Shown piece by piece: positions 18,375-27,805 of a stretch of 64,000 nt of DNA. Location: assembly GCA_049289295.1 (NCBI GenBank), contig JBATLL010000041.1:479942-543941 (forward strand), in the 5' to 3' direction. The notes under the pieces were generated by a model. That model did no database searches. It saw only the letters and a list, made by a program, of their open reading frames with translations, and was not told the origin of the DNA. How positions within the stretch are numbered: position 1 is the first letter of the stretch; the number at the start of each line of letters is the position of its first letter. Source of the stretch: BOKV01 sp049289295 (GTDB lineage Bacteria > Pseudomonadota > Alphaproteobacteria > Rhizobiales > Rhizobiaceae). The translations under genes were made by a program, and so were the position numbers.

Positions 18375-19082
18375 ATGAACAGCGTTCGAAATGACTTCCT
18401 GTCAGGCATGCGTCAAAGCATCGGTGTTGTCGTTTCGGCGGCGCCGTTCGGGGTGCTTTTTGGCGCACTCGCTGTCGACAATGGCATGAGTGTCGGCGAG
18501 GCGGTTGCAATGAGCGGGCTGCTGTTTGCCGGCGCTTCACAGATGGTTGGCATCGAACTTTTCGGGCACAAGACCGCGCCCTGGCTGATCGTGCTTTCAA
18601 TCTTTGCCGTCAATTTCAGGCATGTGCTCTATTCGGCTTCGGTCGGCCGCAGGCTTGGTCGGTTCACGATCCCGCAAAAGGCGCTTGCCTTCTTCCTCCT
18701 GACCGATCCGCAATTTGCCGAAACCGAGAAACGCTACGAGGAACGCAAACCCGTCACGGTTGCCTGGTATCTGGGATTTGCCTTCCTGATCTATGTGCTT
18801 TGGGTGATTGAAGCCTGGCTCGGTGCGGAATTCGGCAAGCTGATCACAAATCCGCGCGCCTTCGGACTGGATTTCCTGCTGCCGATCTATTTCCTCGGGC
18901 TCGTCATGGGCTTTCGCCGGAGACCAATGTGGCTGCCAGTGGTTCTGTTCGCTGCCGCTGGTTCCATGATCGCCTATCATTTAGTGGGTTCGCCCTGGCA
19001 TGTGTCGCTGGGCGCGCTTGCAGGCATCGCCTATGCCGCCGTTGCGCCACTGCCGGCCAATGGCGAAGGGGCAAGCGATTGA
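18375..19082 (+). CDS. azlC: AzlC-family branched-chain amino acid exporter, large subunit
   Basis: A membrane protein of 235 residues with several hydrophobic segments. The AzlC signatures are FGVLFGALAVDNGMS, LLFAGASQMVGI and VNFRHVLYSAS. Homologues (BrnF, YgaZ) form the large subunit of a two-component exporter of branched-chain amino acids. Its stop overlaps the TTG start candidate of the small subunit that follows, the usual pair arrangement. The substrate is inferred from the family. Confidence 0.9.
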   Translation: MNSVRNDFLSGMRQSIGVVVSAAPFGVLFGALAVDNGMSVGEAVAMSGLLFAGASQMVGIELFGHKTAPWLIVLSIFAVNFRHVLYSASVGRRLGRFTIPQKALAFFLLTDPQFAETEKRYEERKPVTVAWYLGFAFLIYVLWVIEAWLGAEFGKLITNPRAFGLDFLLPIYFLGLVMGFRRRPMWLPVVLFAAAGSMIAYHLVGSPWHVSLGALAGIAYAAVAPLPANGEGASD

Positions 19083-19375
19083 GCGAGACGATGATGATCA
19101 TTGTCGCGGCTGCTGTCGCGACGTTTGCCACCAGGGCAGGCGGATATGTGATCCTGTCGCGCTTCAAGCGGATTCACCCGCGCGTCAATGCCGCGCTCAA
19201 CGCCGTTCCAGCAGCCGTGTTGACCACGCTTGTGGCCCCGTCATTGCTCAATAGCGGTCCGGCAGAAATCCTTGCGCTTTGCGCAACGGGGTTGCTGTGC
19301 CTGCGCACAAGCCTGATGCCGGCCTTTCTGGCCGGAACCGCAATGCTAATCGCCCTGCGCCATGTGGGCGGCTAG
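19079..19375 (+). CDS. azlD: AzlD-family small subunit of the exporter
   Basis: A small membrane protein of 98 residues with three or four hydrophobic helices; FATRAGGYVILSRF and NAVPAAVLTTLVAP are typical of AzlD. TTG 19079 overlaps the azlC stop and has AAGGGG 6 nt upstream, suggesting coupling. ATG 19091 is the alternative. The frame is open further upstream inside azlC but that part is a shadow. It converges with pepP with only 2 bp between stops. Confidence 0.85.
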   Translation: MSETMMIIVAAAVATFATRAGGYVILSRFKRIHPRVNAALNAVPAAVLTTLVAPSLLNSGPAEILALCATGLLCLRTSLMPAFLAGTAMLIALRHVGG

Positions 19376-19377
19376 GG

Positions 19378-21192
19378 TCAGGTCCTGAAGGGCTTGCAGG
19401 CTTCCGTCAGCCAGTCGCGATCCCTGTCGTCAAGATGGGGGGCGACTTCCTCCAGCACGCGTTCGTGATACCTGTTCCACCAACCGATCTCGTCGCGGGT
19501 CAGCAGGGCGACGTCAACGAGGTCACGCTCCATCGGAACAAGGGTGAGGCATTCGAATTCAAAAAAGCCGTCATGTTCCTCGCACTGGCGTACCAGCTCC
19601 AGGTTTTCGATCCGGATGCCGTAGTGATCCTCGCGGTAAAAGCCCGGTTCATTGGAGACGATCATTCCAGGCAGGAACTGCTCCATGCCGCGCCGTGAAA
19701 TGGATTGCGGTCCCTCGTGAACTGAAAGATAGGCGCCAACGCCGTGGCCCGTGCCATGGCCGAAATCCTTGCCATCGCGCCACAATGCGATGCGGGCGAG
19801 GGGATCGAGATCGATGCCGCGCGTACCGGCGGGAAAACGCGCAGTCGCGATGGCGATATGGCCCTTGAGCACCATCGTATAGTCACGCCTTGCGCCGGGC
19901 GGGGGGTTGCGCAGGACGATTGTACGGGTAATGTCCGTGGTGCCGTCTTCGTACTGTGCGCCGGAATCGACGAGGTAGAGATTGTCCGGCTCGAAGGACT
20001 GATTGGTCTGTCGGGTGACGCGATAATGCACAATCGCGCCATTGGCTGCGAAACCCGAAATGGTATCGAAAGCGATTTCGCAAAGGCGGGTGCCGAAATC
20101 GCGGGCCGTATCGTCGCGGAAGCGTTCGAGTTTGCGCGCGGCGCGTATCTCGTCGAGACCTGAAATTTCCTTTCGGCTCATCCAGGAAAGGAAACGCGTT
20201 ACCGCGATGGCGTCGCGCAGGTGCGCTGCCCGCATGCCCTCTATTTCCGCAGCGTTCTTGACGGCGCGCGGGATGACAACGGGATCGCGCTTTTCAAGAA
20301 TGGTCGCGCCTGCCGCACTCACCAGGTCACCGAGCGCAGATGCTACAAGGTTTGCATCGAGCATTACCTTCTTGCCAACTGCGAGTTCCGCCAGGCTTTC
20401 TGCCAGAGCTGACGACTTGACGATCGAAGTGATCCTCGTGAGCTTGCCACGCGTGCCTGAATCCAGCTTTGCCGGGTCAATGAAGAGAATGGGCTTGCCC
20501 GATGCCGGGACGATTGCCCAGGCCAGCGCCACTGGAATATGGGCGATGTCGTTGCCGCGAATATTGAAGGCCCAGGCGATTGAGGCCGGGTCGCTGAGCA
20601 AAACGAGGTCGGCGCCATCGGCGGCAATCGTCGAGGCTAGGGTTGCCAGTTTCTCCTGGGCTGACACGCCAGCCATCGATTGCGGACGCAATGTCACTTC
20701 ACCATCGGGAGCAGGGGGGCGATCCGGCCAGACCCGGTCCACCAGATTTGGCGAGGCGACAAGCTTTGCGCCGACGCCTTCCACCGATGTGTCGAATGTC
20801 CGCTTCTGGGCAATGGTGGTCAGCCATGGGTCAAAGCCGATGCGCCAGCCCCTGGCGGCATTGCGCGTCAGCCAGGATGAAGGTGGCGTGCTGACTAGAT
20901 CAGCAATCGTGAACGTGTCGGGATCGCACTGGTTGGCGGCCTGAAGCGTGTAGCGGCCATCGACGAAGAGAATGGCGTTCCTTGCGGTCACGATGCAGAA
21001 GCCTGCCGAGCCGGTGAACCCCGTCAGCCAGGCGAGGCGCTCCGCGCAAGGCGGCAGATATTCATTCTGGTGCTCATCGGCATGGGGAACCAGAAATGCA
21101 TCAACATTGCTTTTCTTCATCTCCTGACGAAGCGCGGCAATGCGCTCCCTGCCATTTTCGGGGGATGTCTTGATCTCGAATGATTGAAACAT
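19378..21192 (-). CDS. Aminopeptidase P family Xaa-Pro peptidase (M24B)
   Basis: A metallopeptidase of 604 residues with two creatinase-like N-terminal domains and a C-terminal pita-bread domain. The metal ligands are visible: two aspartates in VDSGAQYEDGTTD, the histidine in GHGTGHGVG, and two glutamates in NEPGFYRED and RIENLELV. It releases N-terminal residues before proline. The frame extends upstream to 21402, but the extra part looks unlike the family. ATG 21192 gives MFQSFEIKTSP and the normal family length. No signal peptide, so cytoplasmic. Confidence 0.92.
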   Translation of the reverse strand: MFQSFEIKTSPENGRERIAALRQEMKKSNVDAFLVPHADEHQNEYLPPCAERLAWLTGFTGSAGFCIVTARNAILFVDGRYTLQAANQCDPDTFTIADLVSTPPSSWLTRNAARGWRIGFDPWLTTIAQKRTFDTSVEGVGAKLVASPNLVDRVWPDRPPAPDGEVTLRPQSMAGVSAQEKLATLASTIAADGADLVLLSDPASIAWAFNIRGNDIAHIPVALAWAIVPASGKPILFIDPAKLDSGTRGKLTRITSIVKSSALAESLAELAVGKKVMLDANLVASALGDLVSAAGATILEKRDPVVIPRAVKNAAEIEGMRAAHLRDAIAVTRFLSWMSRKEISGLDEIRAARKLERFRDDTARDFGTRLCEIAFDTISGFAANGAIVHYRVTRQTNQSFEPDNLYLVDSGAQYEDGTTDITRTIVLRNPPPGARRDYTMVLKGHIAIATARFPAGTRGIDLDPLARIALWRDGKDFGHGTGHGVGAYLSVHEGPQSISRRGMEQFLPGMIVSNEPGFYREDHYGIRIENLELVRQCEEHDGFFEFECLTLVPMERDLVDVALLTRDEIGWWNRYHERVLEEVAPHLDDRDRDWLTEACKPFRT

Positions 21193-21349
21193 TGGGAATC
21201 CAGTTGTTGGCAGTGTGCCAACTGTCGCCGAACCATGCGCGCGCTGCAAGGCTTTCATGCATTTGCGGCTGTTGCGCTTTGGCACCGCGATACCCAATTT
21301 GGGTTGCAGGGAGGAAGACTCAACTGGATTTCCCGAAAGGAACCGCAAG

Positions 21350-21538
21350 ATGTCTTTCTTTGGTGAAGTCGGGCGCGCTGCCCGCAATGGCCTGACACGC
21401 ATGATCGAAGCCCGCGAACGTCAGGCACGTCTCTATGTCAACTCGACATTGCTGTCGCTCGACAATGAAACGCTGGCTCGCGCTGGCCTGAACCGCAAGC
21501 AATTGCAGAAGCAGGGAAGCATTCCCTATCCCTTCTGA
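21350..21538 (+). CDS. Small DUF1127-like protein
   Basis: A basic protein of 62 residues. The middle, ARLYVNSTLLSLDNETLARAGL, matches the DUF1127 pattern (leucine-rich, D-x-x-L-A-x-x-G-L), and it ends QGSIPYPF. DUF1127 proteins in alphaproteobacteria are small arginine-rich proteins, some RNA-binding and linked to phosphate or sRNA regulation; the role of this one is unknown. GAAAGG 9 nt before ATG 21350 fixes the start. The gene diverges from the aminopeptidase gene. Confidence 0.75.
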   Translation: MSFFGEVGRAARNGLTRMIEARERQARLYVNSTLLSLDNETLARAGLNRKQLQKQGSIPYPF

Positions 21539-21722
21539 GTTTTGACAATCCGCCCCGGGCTGGCCTTTTGCGGGCTTGCCGGGGCTGTTCGATCAGGATT
21601 TCTGTCTTCCGCCTGTTTCGTTAAACTTTGAAACAATTTTTCAGCGGAAAATCAGCCGATAGCAGTTATTGTGTTACCGAAAGCTGCACGGGAATGGCCG
21701 TGCCGCCGGAGAAGAACGGCTG

Positions 21723-22478
21723 ATGCAACATATTCTGGTTTTCGATGTTGATGGCACCTTGACGGATGCCCGCAAGCGCATGGATGGGCGCTTTGCGGCG
21801 CTATTCAGGAATATCGTCGAGCGATTTTCCGTCTATCTGGTCACCGGGAGTGACTATCCCAAGCTCATCGAGCAGGTTCCAGGCGATATCCTGCACCAGG
21901 TGGAAGGCGTGTTCTGCTGCTCTGGCAACGAATTGTGGAAGGATGGCCGGGCGCTATTTTCCATGAACCATTCCTTTCCCGATGAACTCGTCGATTATGT
22001 AATGGAACTCGTTGATGGTTCGCCCTTTGGCGTGCGCGTCGGCAATCATGTCGAGCGGCGGGCTGGAACCCTGAATATAAGCGTGGTTGGCCGCAACGCC
22101 GGTAGTGCCGACCGTGCTGCCTATGCGGTGCATGATCTGGCAAGCGGCGAGCGCGATAGCATTGCGCGCAAGGTCGAGGAAGCCTTTCCGCAATATGAAG
22201 CCCATCGTGGCGGGCAGATATCCGTCGACATCACGCCACGCGGCTGGAACAAGGGGCGACTGGCTTCTGAACTGCTGACCCGCTATCCGGGCGCGCGCAT
22301 TTCCTTTTTCGGAGACCGCATCTCAGGCAGTGGCAATGACCGGCCACTGGCCGATGCCCTGCGTCGCGCAGGCGGCGAACATGCCATTCATGAAGTGGAG
22401 GATGTTCGCGAAACCGCTGCCCTTCTGGAGGCGCTGGCATCCGAAAAGCCGCGCTCCAAGCGTGTGCGTGTCGCCTGA
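21723..22478 (+). CDS. HAD-superfamily phosphatase/phosphomutase, phosphomannomutase (eukaryotic PMM) type
   Basis: A protein of 251 residues opening with DVDGTLTDAR, the HAD nucleophile motif. It continues LVTGSDYPKLIEQV, CCSGNELWKDG, and a late ISFFGDRISGSGNDRPLADA, which carries the metal-binding aspartates. This layout matches the HAD-IIB group that includes eukaryotic phosphomannomutase rather than the alpha-PHM family common in bacteria. The likely substrate is a hexose phosphate; this is inferred. GGAGAAG 8 nt before ATG 21723 decides the start over the upstream GTG 21669. It converges with prmA. Confidence 0.8.
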   Translation: MQHILVFDVDGTLTDARKRMDGRFAALFRNIVERFSVYLVTGSDYPKLIEQVPGDILHQVEGVFCCSGNELWKDGRALFSMNHSFPDELVDYVMELVDGSPFGVRVGNHVERRAGTLNISVVGRNAGSADRAAYAVHDLASGERDSIARKVEEAFPQYEAHRGGQISVDITPRGWNKGRLASELLTRYPGARISFFGDRISGSGNDRPLADALRRAGGEHAIHEVEDVRETAALLEALASEKPRSKRVRVA

Positions 22479-22493
22479 ACGCGCGATCCGGGT

Positions 22494-23375
22494 CTAGGCG
22501 CTTTTTTCCAGAACCAGAATGAGCCAGCCGTCGCGATGATGCGCCTTGCGGAGAACCACGCCATGTTGGCGGTAGGTCGCGACGATGCGCGCTTTCTGGT
22601 GCGGCAGCAGGCCTGACAGGATGATGGTGGCGCCCGGGGCGGCATGGGCGGCAAGATCACGGGCAATCGCCTGTAGCGGCCCAGCCAGAATGTTGGCAAC
22701 GATCAGGTCAAATTGCACGCGGCTGGCAAAAACGCGATGGTGAAAACCGGGGGCGGTGAGGCAGGTAACGCGGTCGGATACGCCGTTCAGCACGCAGTTC
22801 CTGGTCGCGACCTCGGTTGCCACCGGGTCGATATCGGTGGCAAGAACCGGAATGGCAAGCGCCTTGGCAATCGCGATTGCCAGAACGCCACTACCTGTGC
22901 CGAGATCAAGCGCATTGCCAGGGTGGCATCGCTTGAGGCATTCGCCGAGCATGTCCAGGCAGCCAGCGGTGGTGCCATGATGGCCGGTGCCGAATGCAAG
23001 TCCGGCATCAATAAGGATTGCGTGCTGATGTGGGGCAGGCATGTGACGGTCATGGCTGCCATGCACGATGAAGCGGCCGGAACGCACTGGCGCCAGATCG
23101 CGCAGGGTGCGCGAAATCCAGTCCGTATCCTCCAGCGTTTCGCACGCAATGCTGCCTTCGACCTTCTCCATGGCAATGAGGCGGGCCATGCGCGATTGCA
23201 CATCGGCTGCCTGGTCGTCGGGCGCATAGACTGCCACCGACCACACGCCACTTTTCTCATCGACCTCGAAGGCTGCCACGGGCAGTGCGTCTTCCTCGAA
23301 TTCGTCTTCGAGGATCGCGGCAATATGGCGGGCATGCTGGGAAGACAGCTGCAGCGAGAAGCGTATCTGGCTCAT
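22494..23375 (-). CDS. prmA: PrmA, ribosomal protein L11 methyltransferase
   Basis: A protein of 293 residues. The N-terminal domain contacts L11, and the C-terminal Rossmann-like domain binds S-adenosylmethionine through LDLGTGSGVLAIA (residues 156-168). The LDxGLAFGTGHHGTT-like stretch (residues 122-136) and VANILAGPL are PrmA hallmarks. It trimethylates L11 in the cytoplasm. Its ATG overlaps the stop of the upstream antiporter gene by 4 bp, so the two are translationally coupled. Confidence 0.93.
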   Translation of the reverse strand: MSQIRFSLQLSSQHARHIAAILEDEFEEDALPVAAFEVDEKSGVWSVAVYAPDDQAADVQSRMARLIAMEKVEGSIACETLEDTDWISRTLRDLAPVRSGRFIVHGSHDRHMPAPHQHAILIDAGLAFGTGHHGTTAGCLDMLGECLKRCHPGNALDLGTGSGVLAIAIAKALAIPVLATDIDPVATEVATRNCVLNGVSDRVTCLTAPGFHHRVFASRVQFDLIVANILAGPLQAIARDLAAHAAPGATIILSGLLPHQKARIVATYRQHGVVLRKAHHRDGWLILVLEKSA

Positions 23376-25201
23376 GAAGTGGTGGCCCTTGATTCGGTCC
23401 TGGCCTGCGGGTCCCGGTCATGTCTGGGGCCGAAGGAAATGACTGACGATCCTGGCGATGGCTTGGGTTGTGAATGGGTGGACACGAAGCGGACCTCACC
23501 CGATGGATTGACCCACAGGATCGGAATCGTTTGCGGGGGGCGGGACTCGATATAGTCGGCCCAGCTGAATTCCGCGCTTATCTTCGATGAGACAAATGCC
23601 CACCCGGTGGCGAGCCGGAATTCAAGATCGGCGAGCGCCATGCCGGGCTTCATCAGGGGCCTGCCGCCGAGCGTGAAGTGGAGATCGTGACGGCTCGGTT
23701 CGCCGTCGCGCATACCGATCTGGAAGATGCTGGAACGGCCGATTTCCGGTGCGAAATCGGTGCAGACCAGCGCGTTGTAGGCATCGTTGTCGGTGGCAGC
23801 GATGAGGCCCTGATAGGTTTTCAGATCAAGGTGATGGTGGGCGGTTTCAGAAAGCGTCTCGCCGAAGAACACGGGGATATTCTCGCTGCGGGCATAGCGC
23901 AGGTGTCCCCAGTTGGAATCGGCAATCGTGACCGGCACTTCGAGTTCAATCACCTTGCGCGCCAGGGCGGCACTCCAGGCGGAGCATCCCACGACCAGCA
24001 GGCCCGGGCGTTCGGTGCTTCGCAAATCGAGGATGCGCGACAGGAATGGCAGCGAGAAGCCATGCAGCAGGATGGTCGCGGCCACGACGGCGAACGTGTA
24101 GGTGATCATGCGTTCACCATCGACAACGCCCATGTCGGCAAGTGTCGTGCCGAACAGGCCCGAAACTGCAACCGCGACGATCCCGCGAGGCGCAATCCAG
24201 GCGCATAACAGGCGCTCCTGCCAGGAAAGGCCCGTTGCAATGGTCGCGACGAAGATGGCGACGGGGCGAACGACAAAGAGCAGCAGCGCAACGAAGGTCA
24301 GTGCTTCGGGTCCCAGTTCGCCAATCGTGTCCAGCCTCAGGGAAGCGGTGAGCAGGATGAAAACACCGGAAACCAGTAGAACGGTGATCGTTTCCTTGAA
24401 GCGGCGCATTTCGGTCAGGCTGGCAATGCGCGAATTGGCAAGCACTATTCCCATGACGGTCACGGTGAGAAGCCCGGCCTCTTCAAGCGCAAGATTGGTT
24501 ACTGCATAGGCGAGAAGGACGAGGGCCACGAGAACCGGCGCCTTGAGGAATTCTGGCACAAGGCCGCGTATGAACAGCCAGACAATCGTCTTGGCGAGAA
24601 GCCATGCGCCGGGAAGGGCAAGCAGGGCAGCAAGGACCACGCTGCCAAGCAGATATTCCGCGTCATGCACATCGCGCATGACGAGAAAGGTTTCAAAGGC
24701 AAGGACAGCAAACAGAGCGCCAATCGGATCGTTGACGATGGCTTCCCAGCGCAGCAGGGAAGCGGGGCGCGATCTGAGGCGCGCCTGACGAAGCAGCGGC
24801 ATGATCACGGTTGGACCGGTGACGACCAGAATGGCACCCAGGATGATGGCCGTTGGCCAGGACAGGCCGCCGCCATGATGGGCGGCCAGGCTGCCCATGA
24901 ACCAGACCAGCGGGCCACCAATGATGATGATGCGTCGCACGGCCTTCGAGGTTTCGGCGATTTCGCGGAAGTTGAGCGTCAGGCCACCTTCAAACAGGAT
25001 GATGGCAACGCACAGCGACACGGCGGGGCGATAGACCTCGCCAAAATCGCGAACCGGATCGATGTATCCGGTCAGGGGGCCCGCCACCAATCCACACGCA
25101 AACAGCAGCGCGATTGCAGGCAGATGCATTCGCCATGCGATCCATTGGGCCGAAATACCGGCAAAGCCGATCAGGGCAATCTTCAGTGCTATTTCCTGCA
25201 T
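23372..25201 (-). CDS. CPA1-family cation:proton antiporter with C-terminal nucleotide-binding-like domain
   Basis: A protein of 609 residues. About 390 residues form the membrane domain with 11-12 hydrophobic segments. FEGGLTLNF and RWEAIVNDPIGALFA are characteristic CPA1 (NhaP-like) segments; the ND pair in NDPIGA is the ion-binding motif. The C-terminal third (RPGLLVVGCSAWSAALARKV onward) resembles a TrkA-N domain, but lacks the strict GxGxxG. Sodium or potassium exchange for protons is inferred from the family. It lies between the serine hydrolase gene and prmA on one strand. Confidence 0.88.
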   Translation of the reverse strand: MQEIALKIALIGFAGISAQWIAWRMHLPAIALLFACGLVAGPLTGYIDPVRDFGEVYRPAVSLCVAIILFEGGLTLNFREIAETSKAVRRIIIIGGPLVWFMGSLAAHHGGGLSWPTAIILGAILVVTGPTVIMPLLRQARLRSRPASLLRWEAIVNDPIGALFAVLAFETFLVMRDVHDAEYLLGSVVLAALLALPGAWLLAKTIVWLFIRGLVPEFLKAPVLVALVLLAYAVTNLALEEAGLLTVTVMGIVLANSRIASLTEMRRFKETITVLLVSGVFILLTASLRLDTIGELGPEALTFVALLLFVVRPVAIFVATIATGLSWQERLLCAWIAPRGIVAVAVSGLFGTTLADMGVVDGERMITYTFAVVAATILLHGFSLPFLSRILDLRSTERPGLLVVGCSAWSAALARKVIELEVPVTIADSNWGHLRYARSENIPVFFGETLSETAHHHLDLKTYQGLIAATDNDAYNALVCTDFAPEIGRSSIFQIGMRDGEPSRHDLHFTLGGRPLMKPGMALADLEFRLATGWAFVSSKISAEFSWADYIESRPPQTIPILWVNPSGEVRFVSTHSQPKPSPGSSVISFGPRHDRDPQARTESRATTS

Positions 25202-25222
25202 AAGTCCGTGTCCGGCCTGAGC

Positions 25223-26458
25223 CTATTCTTCCGGGTTGCGCCAACCCGACAGGCCGCTGGCGATTGCGCGGAAGGTGGCAATCGTTTCGGCCTTGATGCG
25301 GTTGCCGGCTTCACCGTCGTTACGGAAGCCCTTGTGTGCGGATGTCTTCACGATGACGGTGCGGCTCAGCCGGTTGACGTACATGTACTGGCCGTAGATG
25401 CCCATGGCGCTGAATTCCTCCGTGGCACCGGGCGGAACCCACCACTGGTAACCGTAGCCGAAGTGATCGCTGGAATTGGAGGCAACCGGTGCGCTTGCCT
25501 TGACCGACTCGATTGCCCAGGGAATCGGCACGACCTGCTGTCCGTTGAAGCGACCAAGGTCGAGCATCATCTGGCCGAAGCGGGCATAGTCGCGTGTGCG
25601 CATGTTCAGCCCGCCGAGCGCGAAGGCGACGCCCTCTCCGTCGGTGAGGTAGATTGCATCGCCCTGCGGCCCGATCTTCTGCCAGATCAGTTCGTCAAAC
25701 AGCTGATCGAGGCTCTTGCCGGTGACCTGGCGCAGGACCATGGCAAGGATATGGGTGTCGATGGAAGTATACTGGCGCAGCTTGCCCTGCTCGCGTTCCC
25801 TTGCTTCAAGGCCTGCAGCGAAAGCATCCATCGAGCCGCCAAGCGCGAGGATGCGGCCCATGCGGTTGATGTCTGAATCATAATCGAGATAGTCCTCGTT
25901 GAAGCGCACGCCCGACGCCATGTTCAGGACATTGCGGATCCTGACACCCTCATAGACGGTGCCCTTCAGGGTCGGGACATAATCGGAAACGGCATCATCA
26001 AGGTTCTTGATGGCGCCATCCTTCATGACGATGCCAAAAATGGCCGAGGCGAACGACTTCGCCATTGACCAGGAGATGCGAAGATCATCCGCACCTGTGC
26101 CAAGATAGTAGTTTTCGCTGACAATCTTGCCATCCTGTATGACCAGGAGCGATGTGGTGCGTGTCCCGTCGAGCCATCCCTGGAGTGATTTCGCCTGACC
26201 ATCGAACCGGTATTCCGTTGCAAGGTCACGTGGGTCGACCTGCCATTCAACCGTGTCGGCTTTCCTTGTCACCAGCTTGTGGTGAAACATGGTGCTCATC
26301 GACGAGAAATTGGAAACGATCCTGTTTTCGTCAAACAGTGTGTTGACGTTGTAGAGGCGAATGAGTTCGGCACGGTAGATGAAGGCGGCAATGGCTGCCA
26401 CCACGACCAGCATTGAAGATAGCCACACGAATAGTCGGAACAGTCTGCCAATCATCAT
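25223..26458 (-). CDS. Serine hydrolase of the class C beta-lactamase/esterase family
   Basis: A protein of 411 residues with an N-terminal membrane anchor or uncleaved signal (residues 8-28). The catalytic SxxK is S131-M-A-K134 (SWSMAKS), followed by a Tyr motif YTSIDTHI. The fold matches Pfam Beta-lactamase (PF00144), which holds esterases, DD-peptidases and lactamases, so substrate and resistance role cannot be read from sequence. It is probably periplasmic. It stands 21 bp upstream of the antiporter gene, so the three minus-strand genes down to prmA may form one operon. Confidence 0.85.
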   Translation of the reverse strand: MMIGRLFRLFVWLSSMLVVVAAIAAFIYRAELIRLYNVNTLFDENRIVSNFSSMSTMFHHKLVTRKADTVEWQVDPRDLATEYRFDGQAKSLQGWLDGTRTTSLLVIQDGKIVSENYYLGTGADDLRISWSMAKSFASAIFGIVMKDGAIKNLDDAVSDYVPTLKGTVYEGVRIRNVLNMASGVRFNEDYLDYDSDINRMGRILALGGSMDAFAAGLEAREREQGKLRQYTSIDTHILAMVLRQVTGKSLDQLFDELIWQKIGPQGDAIYLTDGEGVAFALGGLNMRTRDYARFGQMMLDLGRFNGQQVVPIPWAIESVKASAPVASNSSDHFGYGYQWWVPPGATEEFSAMGIYGQYMYVNRLSRTVIVKTSAHKGFRNDGEAGNRIKAETIATFRAIASGLSGWRNPEE

Positions 26459-26728
26459 TTACCCCTTGAAACGGCGCCCATTGCGGGAAACACCTAGCAT
26501 GGCGCCCGGCAAATACCAAAGCCGCTCGCAAGCGTTTGCTTTATGGATGTCGCGCGCTGATTGTGGCATGGAGAATGCGAATGCCAGACCGGTATTGCGG
26601 CAGCGTGTGGGAGGTTGAAGTGGCTTGTGCGTGCCGTCAATTCACCACAGATTGGCGAAAGGATGGAGCGCAGGGACGTTTCGGCCAAGATTGCCATGCG
26701 TCGCAATCGTTCGGGATGGAGAAGTCAG

Positions 26729-27397
26729 ATGCAATCGGGTGATCGGCAGGTAAGTCAGGCACTCTCAGGTGTTGCCAAGAGCGCTGAAGCCTGGGATGCG
26801 GAGTTCAGGTCCGGCAAGTACAGGTTCCTGCACAAACCCATGGAACTGGCCCGCCTGCACATGATTGCTGCCATGATAGGCGAGGCGTCCGCCCGAATGG
26901 AAAGTGTCGAAGTGGCCGATGTCGGGTGTGGCGAGGGCCTGCTGCTGCCGTTGCTCGATCCGGCAACCGTGTCGCTTTACATCGCGCTTGATGTTTCCGC
27001 CGAGGCACTCAAGGGGATACCCGCCAGCACGATTCCGACCGTCAAGGCCTGCGTGCGATTGCAGGACTGGGATGCAAAGCCGGTGCCGCTTGCGCCACGC
27101 ATCACTGTTGCCAGCGAGGTGCTCTATTATGATCCTGGATCAGTGGCACACCTGGTTCGTACCCTTGAGGGGCAATTGCCGGGTTCGCTGGTCATCGTAT
27201 CGTGTGTTGGCGCGCATCCCGACAAGCCGAACTGGGAAGCAAGTTCCATCCGCCTGTGGCGGGAACTGGCGCAAACAGGCCTGGAAGAACGCGAAAGGCG
27301 CACCGTTGCAGATGCGCCTACCGGCATTTCATGGGATGTGGCTGTCTATGCGGTTCCGCCCGTTCCTGGCGAAGCAGGTTCACTGTCACCTGCCTAG
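26729..27397 (+). CDS. SAM-dependent methyltransferase, NodS-like
   Basis: A protein of 222 residues with a class I methyltransferase motif I, VADVGCGEGLLLPLLD, followed by YIALDVSAEAL and a motif IV region ITVASEVLYYD. The SEVLYY segment resembles NodS-type N-methyltransferases; the true substrate is unknown. GGAG 7 nt before ATG 26729 supports this start. In-frame ATGs at 26663 and 26696 are possible but give an N-terminus unlike the family. The 270 bp between it and the divergent hydrolase gene hold no other gene. Confidence 0.75.
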   Translation: MQSGDRQVSQALSGVAKSAEAWDAEFRSGKYRFLHKPMELARLHMIAAMIGEASARMESVEVADVGCGEGLLLPLLDPATVSLYIALDVSAEALKGIPASTIPTVKACVRLQDWDAKPVPLAPRITVASEVLYYDPGSVAHLVRTLEGQLPGSLVIVSCVGAHPDKPNWEASSIRLWRELAQTGLEERERRTVADAPTGISWDVAVYAVPPVPGEAGSLSPA

Positions 27398-27408
27398 CGC
27401 CAGGTGTT

Positions 27409-27651
27409 TCAACCGGCGTTGCGGACCTTCGCCTTGACGCTGCTGCCCGAGACCGAGACGAGGCAACTGCTATCGATTGCGGGCCAGACCTGTCTTGCGC
27501 AGGCAGTGGCTGTGTCGAAGGCATTCTCGATCCGGCTATCGAAGTTTGACGACCTGCTGGAGGCAGCGTGCGCCGCATAGACCGAAAATGCGGCCATCAC
27601 GGTAGCAGCCAGCACCACCAGGAATACGGCACTTGTGACTGACTTGTTCAT
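27409..27651 (-). CDS. Small exported protein of unknown function
   Basis: A protein of 80 residues: a signal peptide (MNKSVTSAVFLVVLAATVM, then AAFSVYAAHA) followed by about 50 residues rich in S, A and R. Two cysteines (ACARQVW and SSCLVS) could make one disulfide. AGAGAGGG stands about 10 nt before the ATG. I recognise no family. It converges with the methyltransferase gene, with 11 bp between stops. Confidence 0.55.
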   Translation of the reverse strand: MNKSVTSAVFLVVLAATVMAAFSVYAAHAASSRSSNFDSRIENAFDTATACARQVWPAIDSSCLVSVSGSSVKAKVRNAG

Positions 27652-27805
27652 CTGGGTAATCCCTCTCTTGGTGACGGGTCCTCGCCGTCCATGAGGGAGA
27701 TATAGGGTCAGGTCCGGATCTTCGGTGTGACATGTTGCACAGCGCGCAGATCAACAGAATTTCCCATGAATGAACGTTGTCCTGGTCGTGAAGCCTGTCA
27801 AAATG

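Noticed and set aside
21551..21590. CCCCGG...CCGGGG inverted repeat after the DUF1127-like gene as a terminator
   Set aside because: The loop is long and no T-tract follows on either strand.
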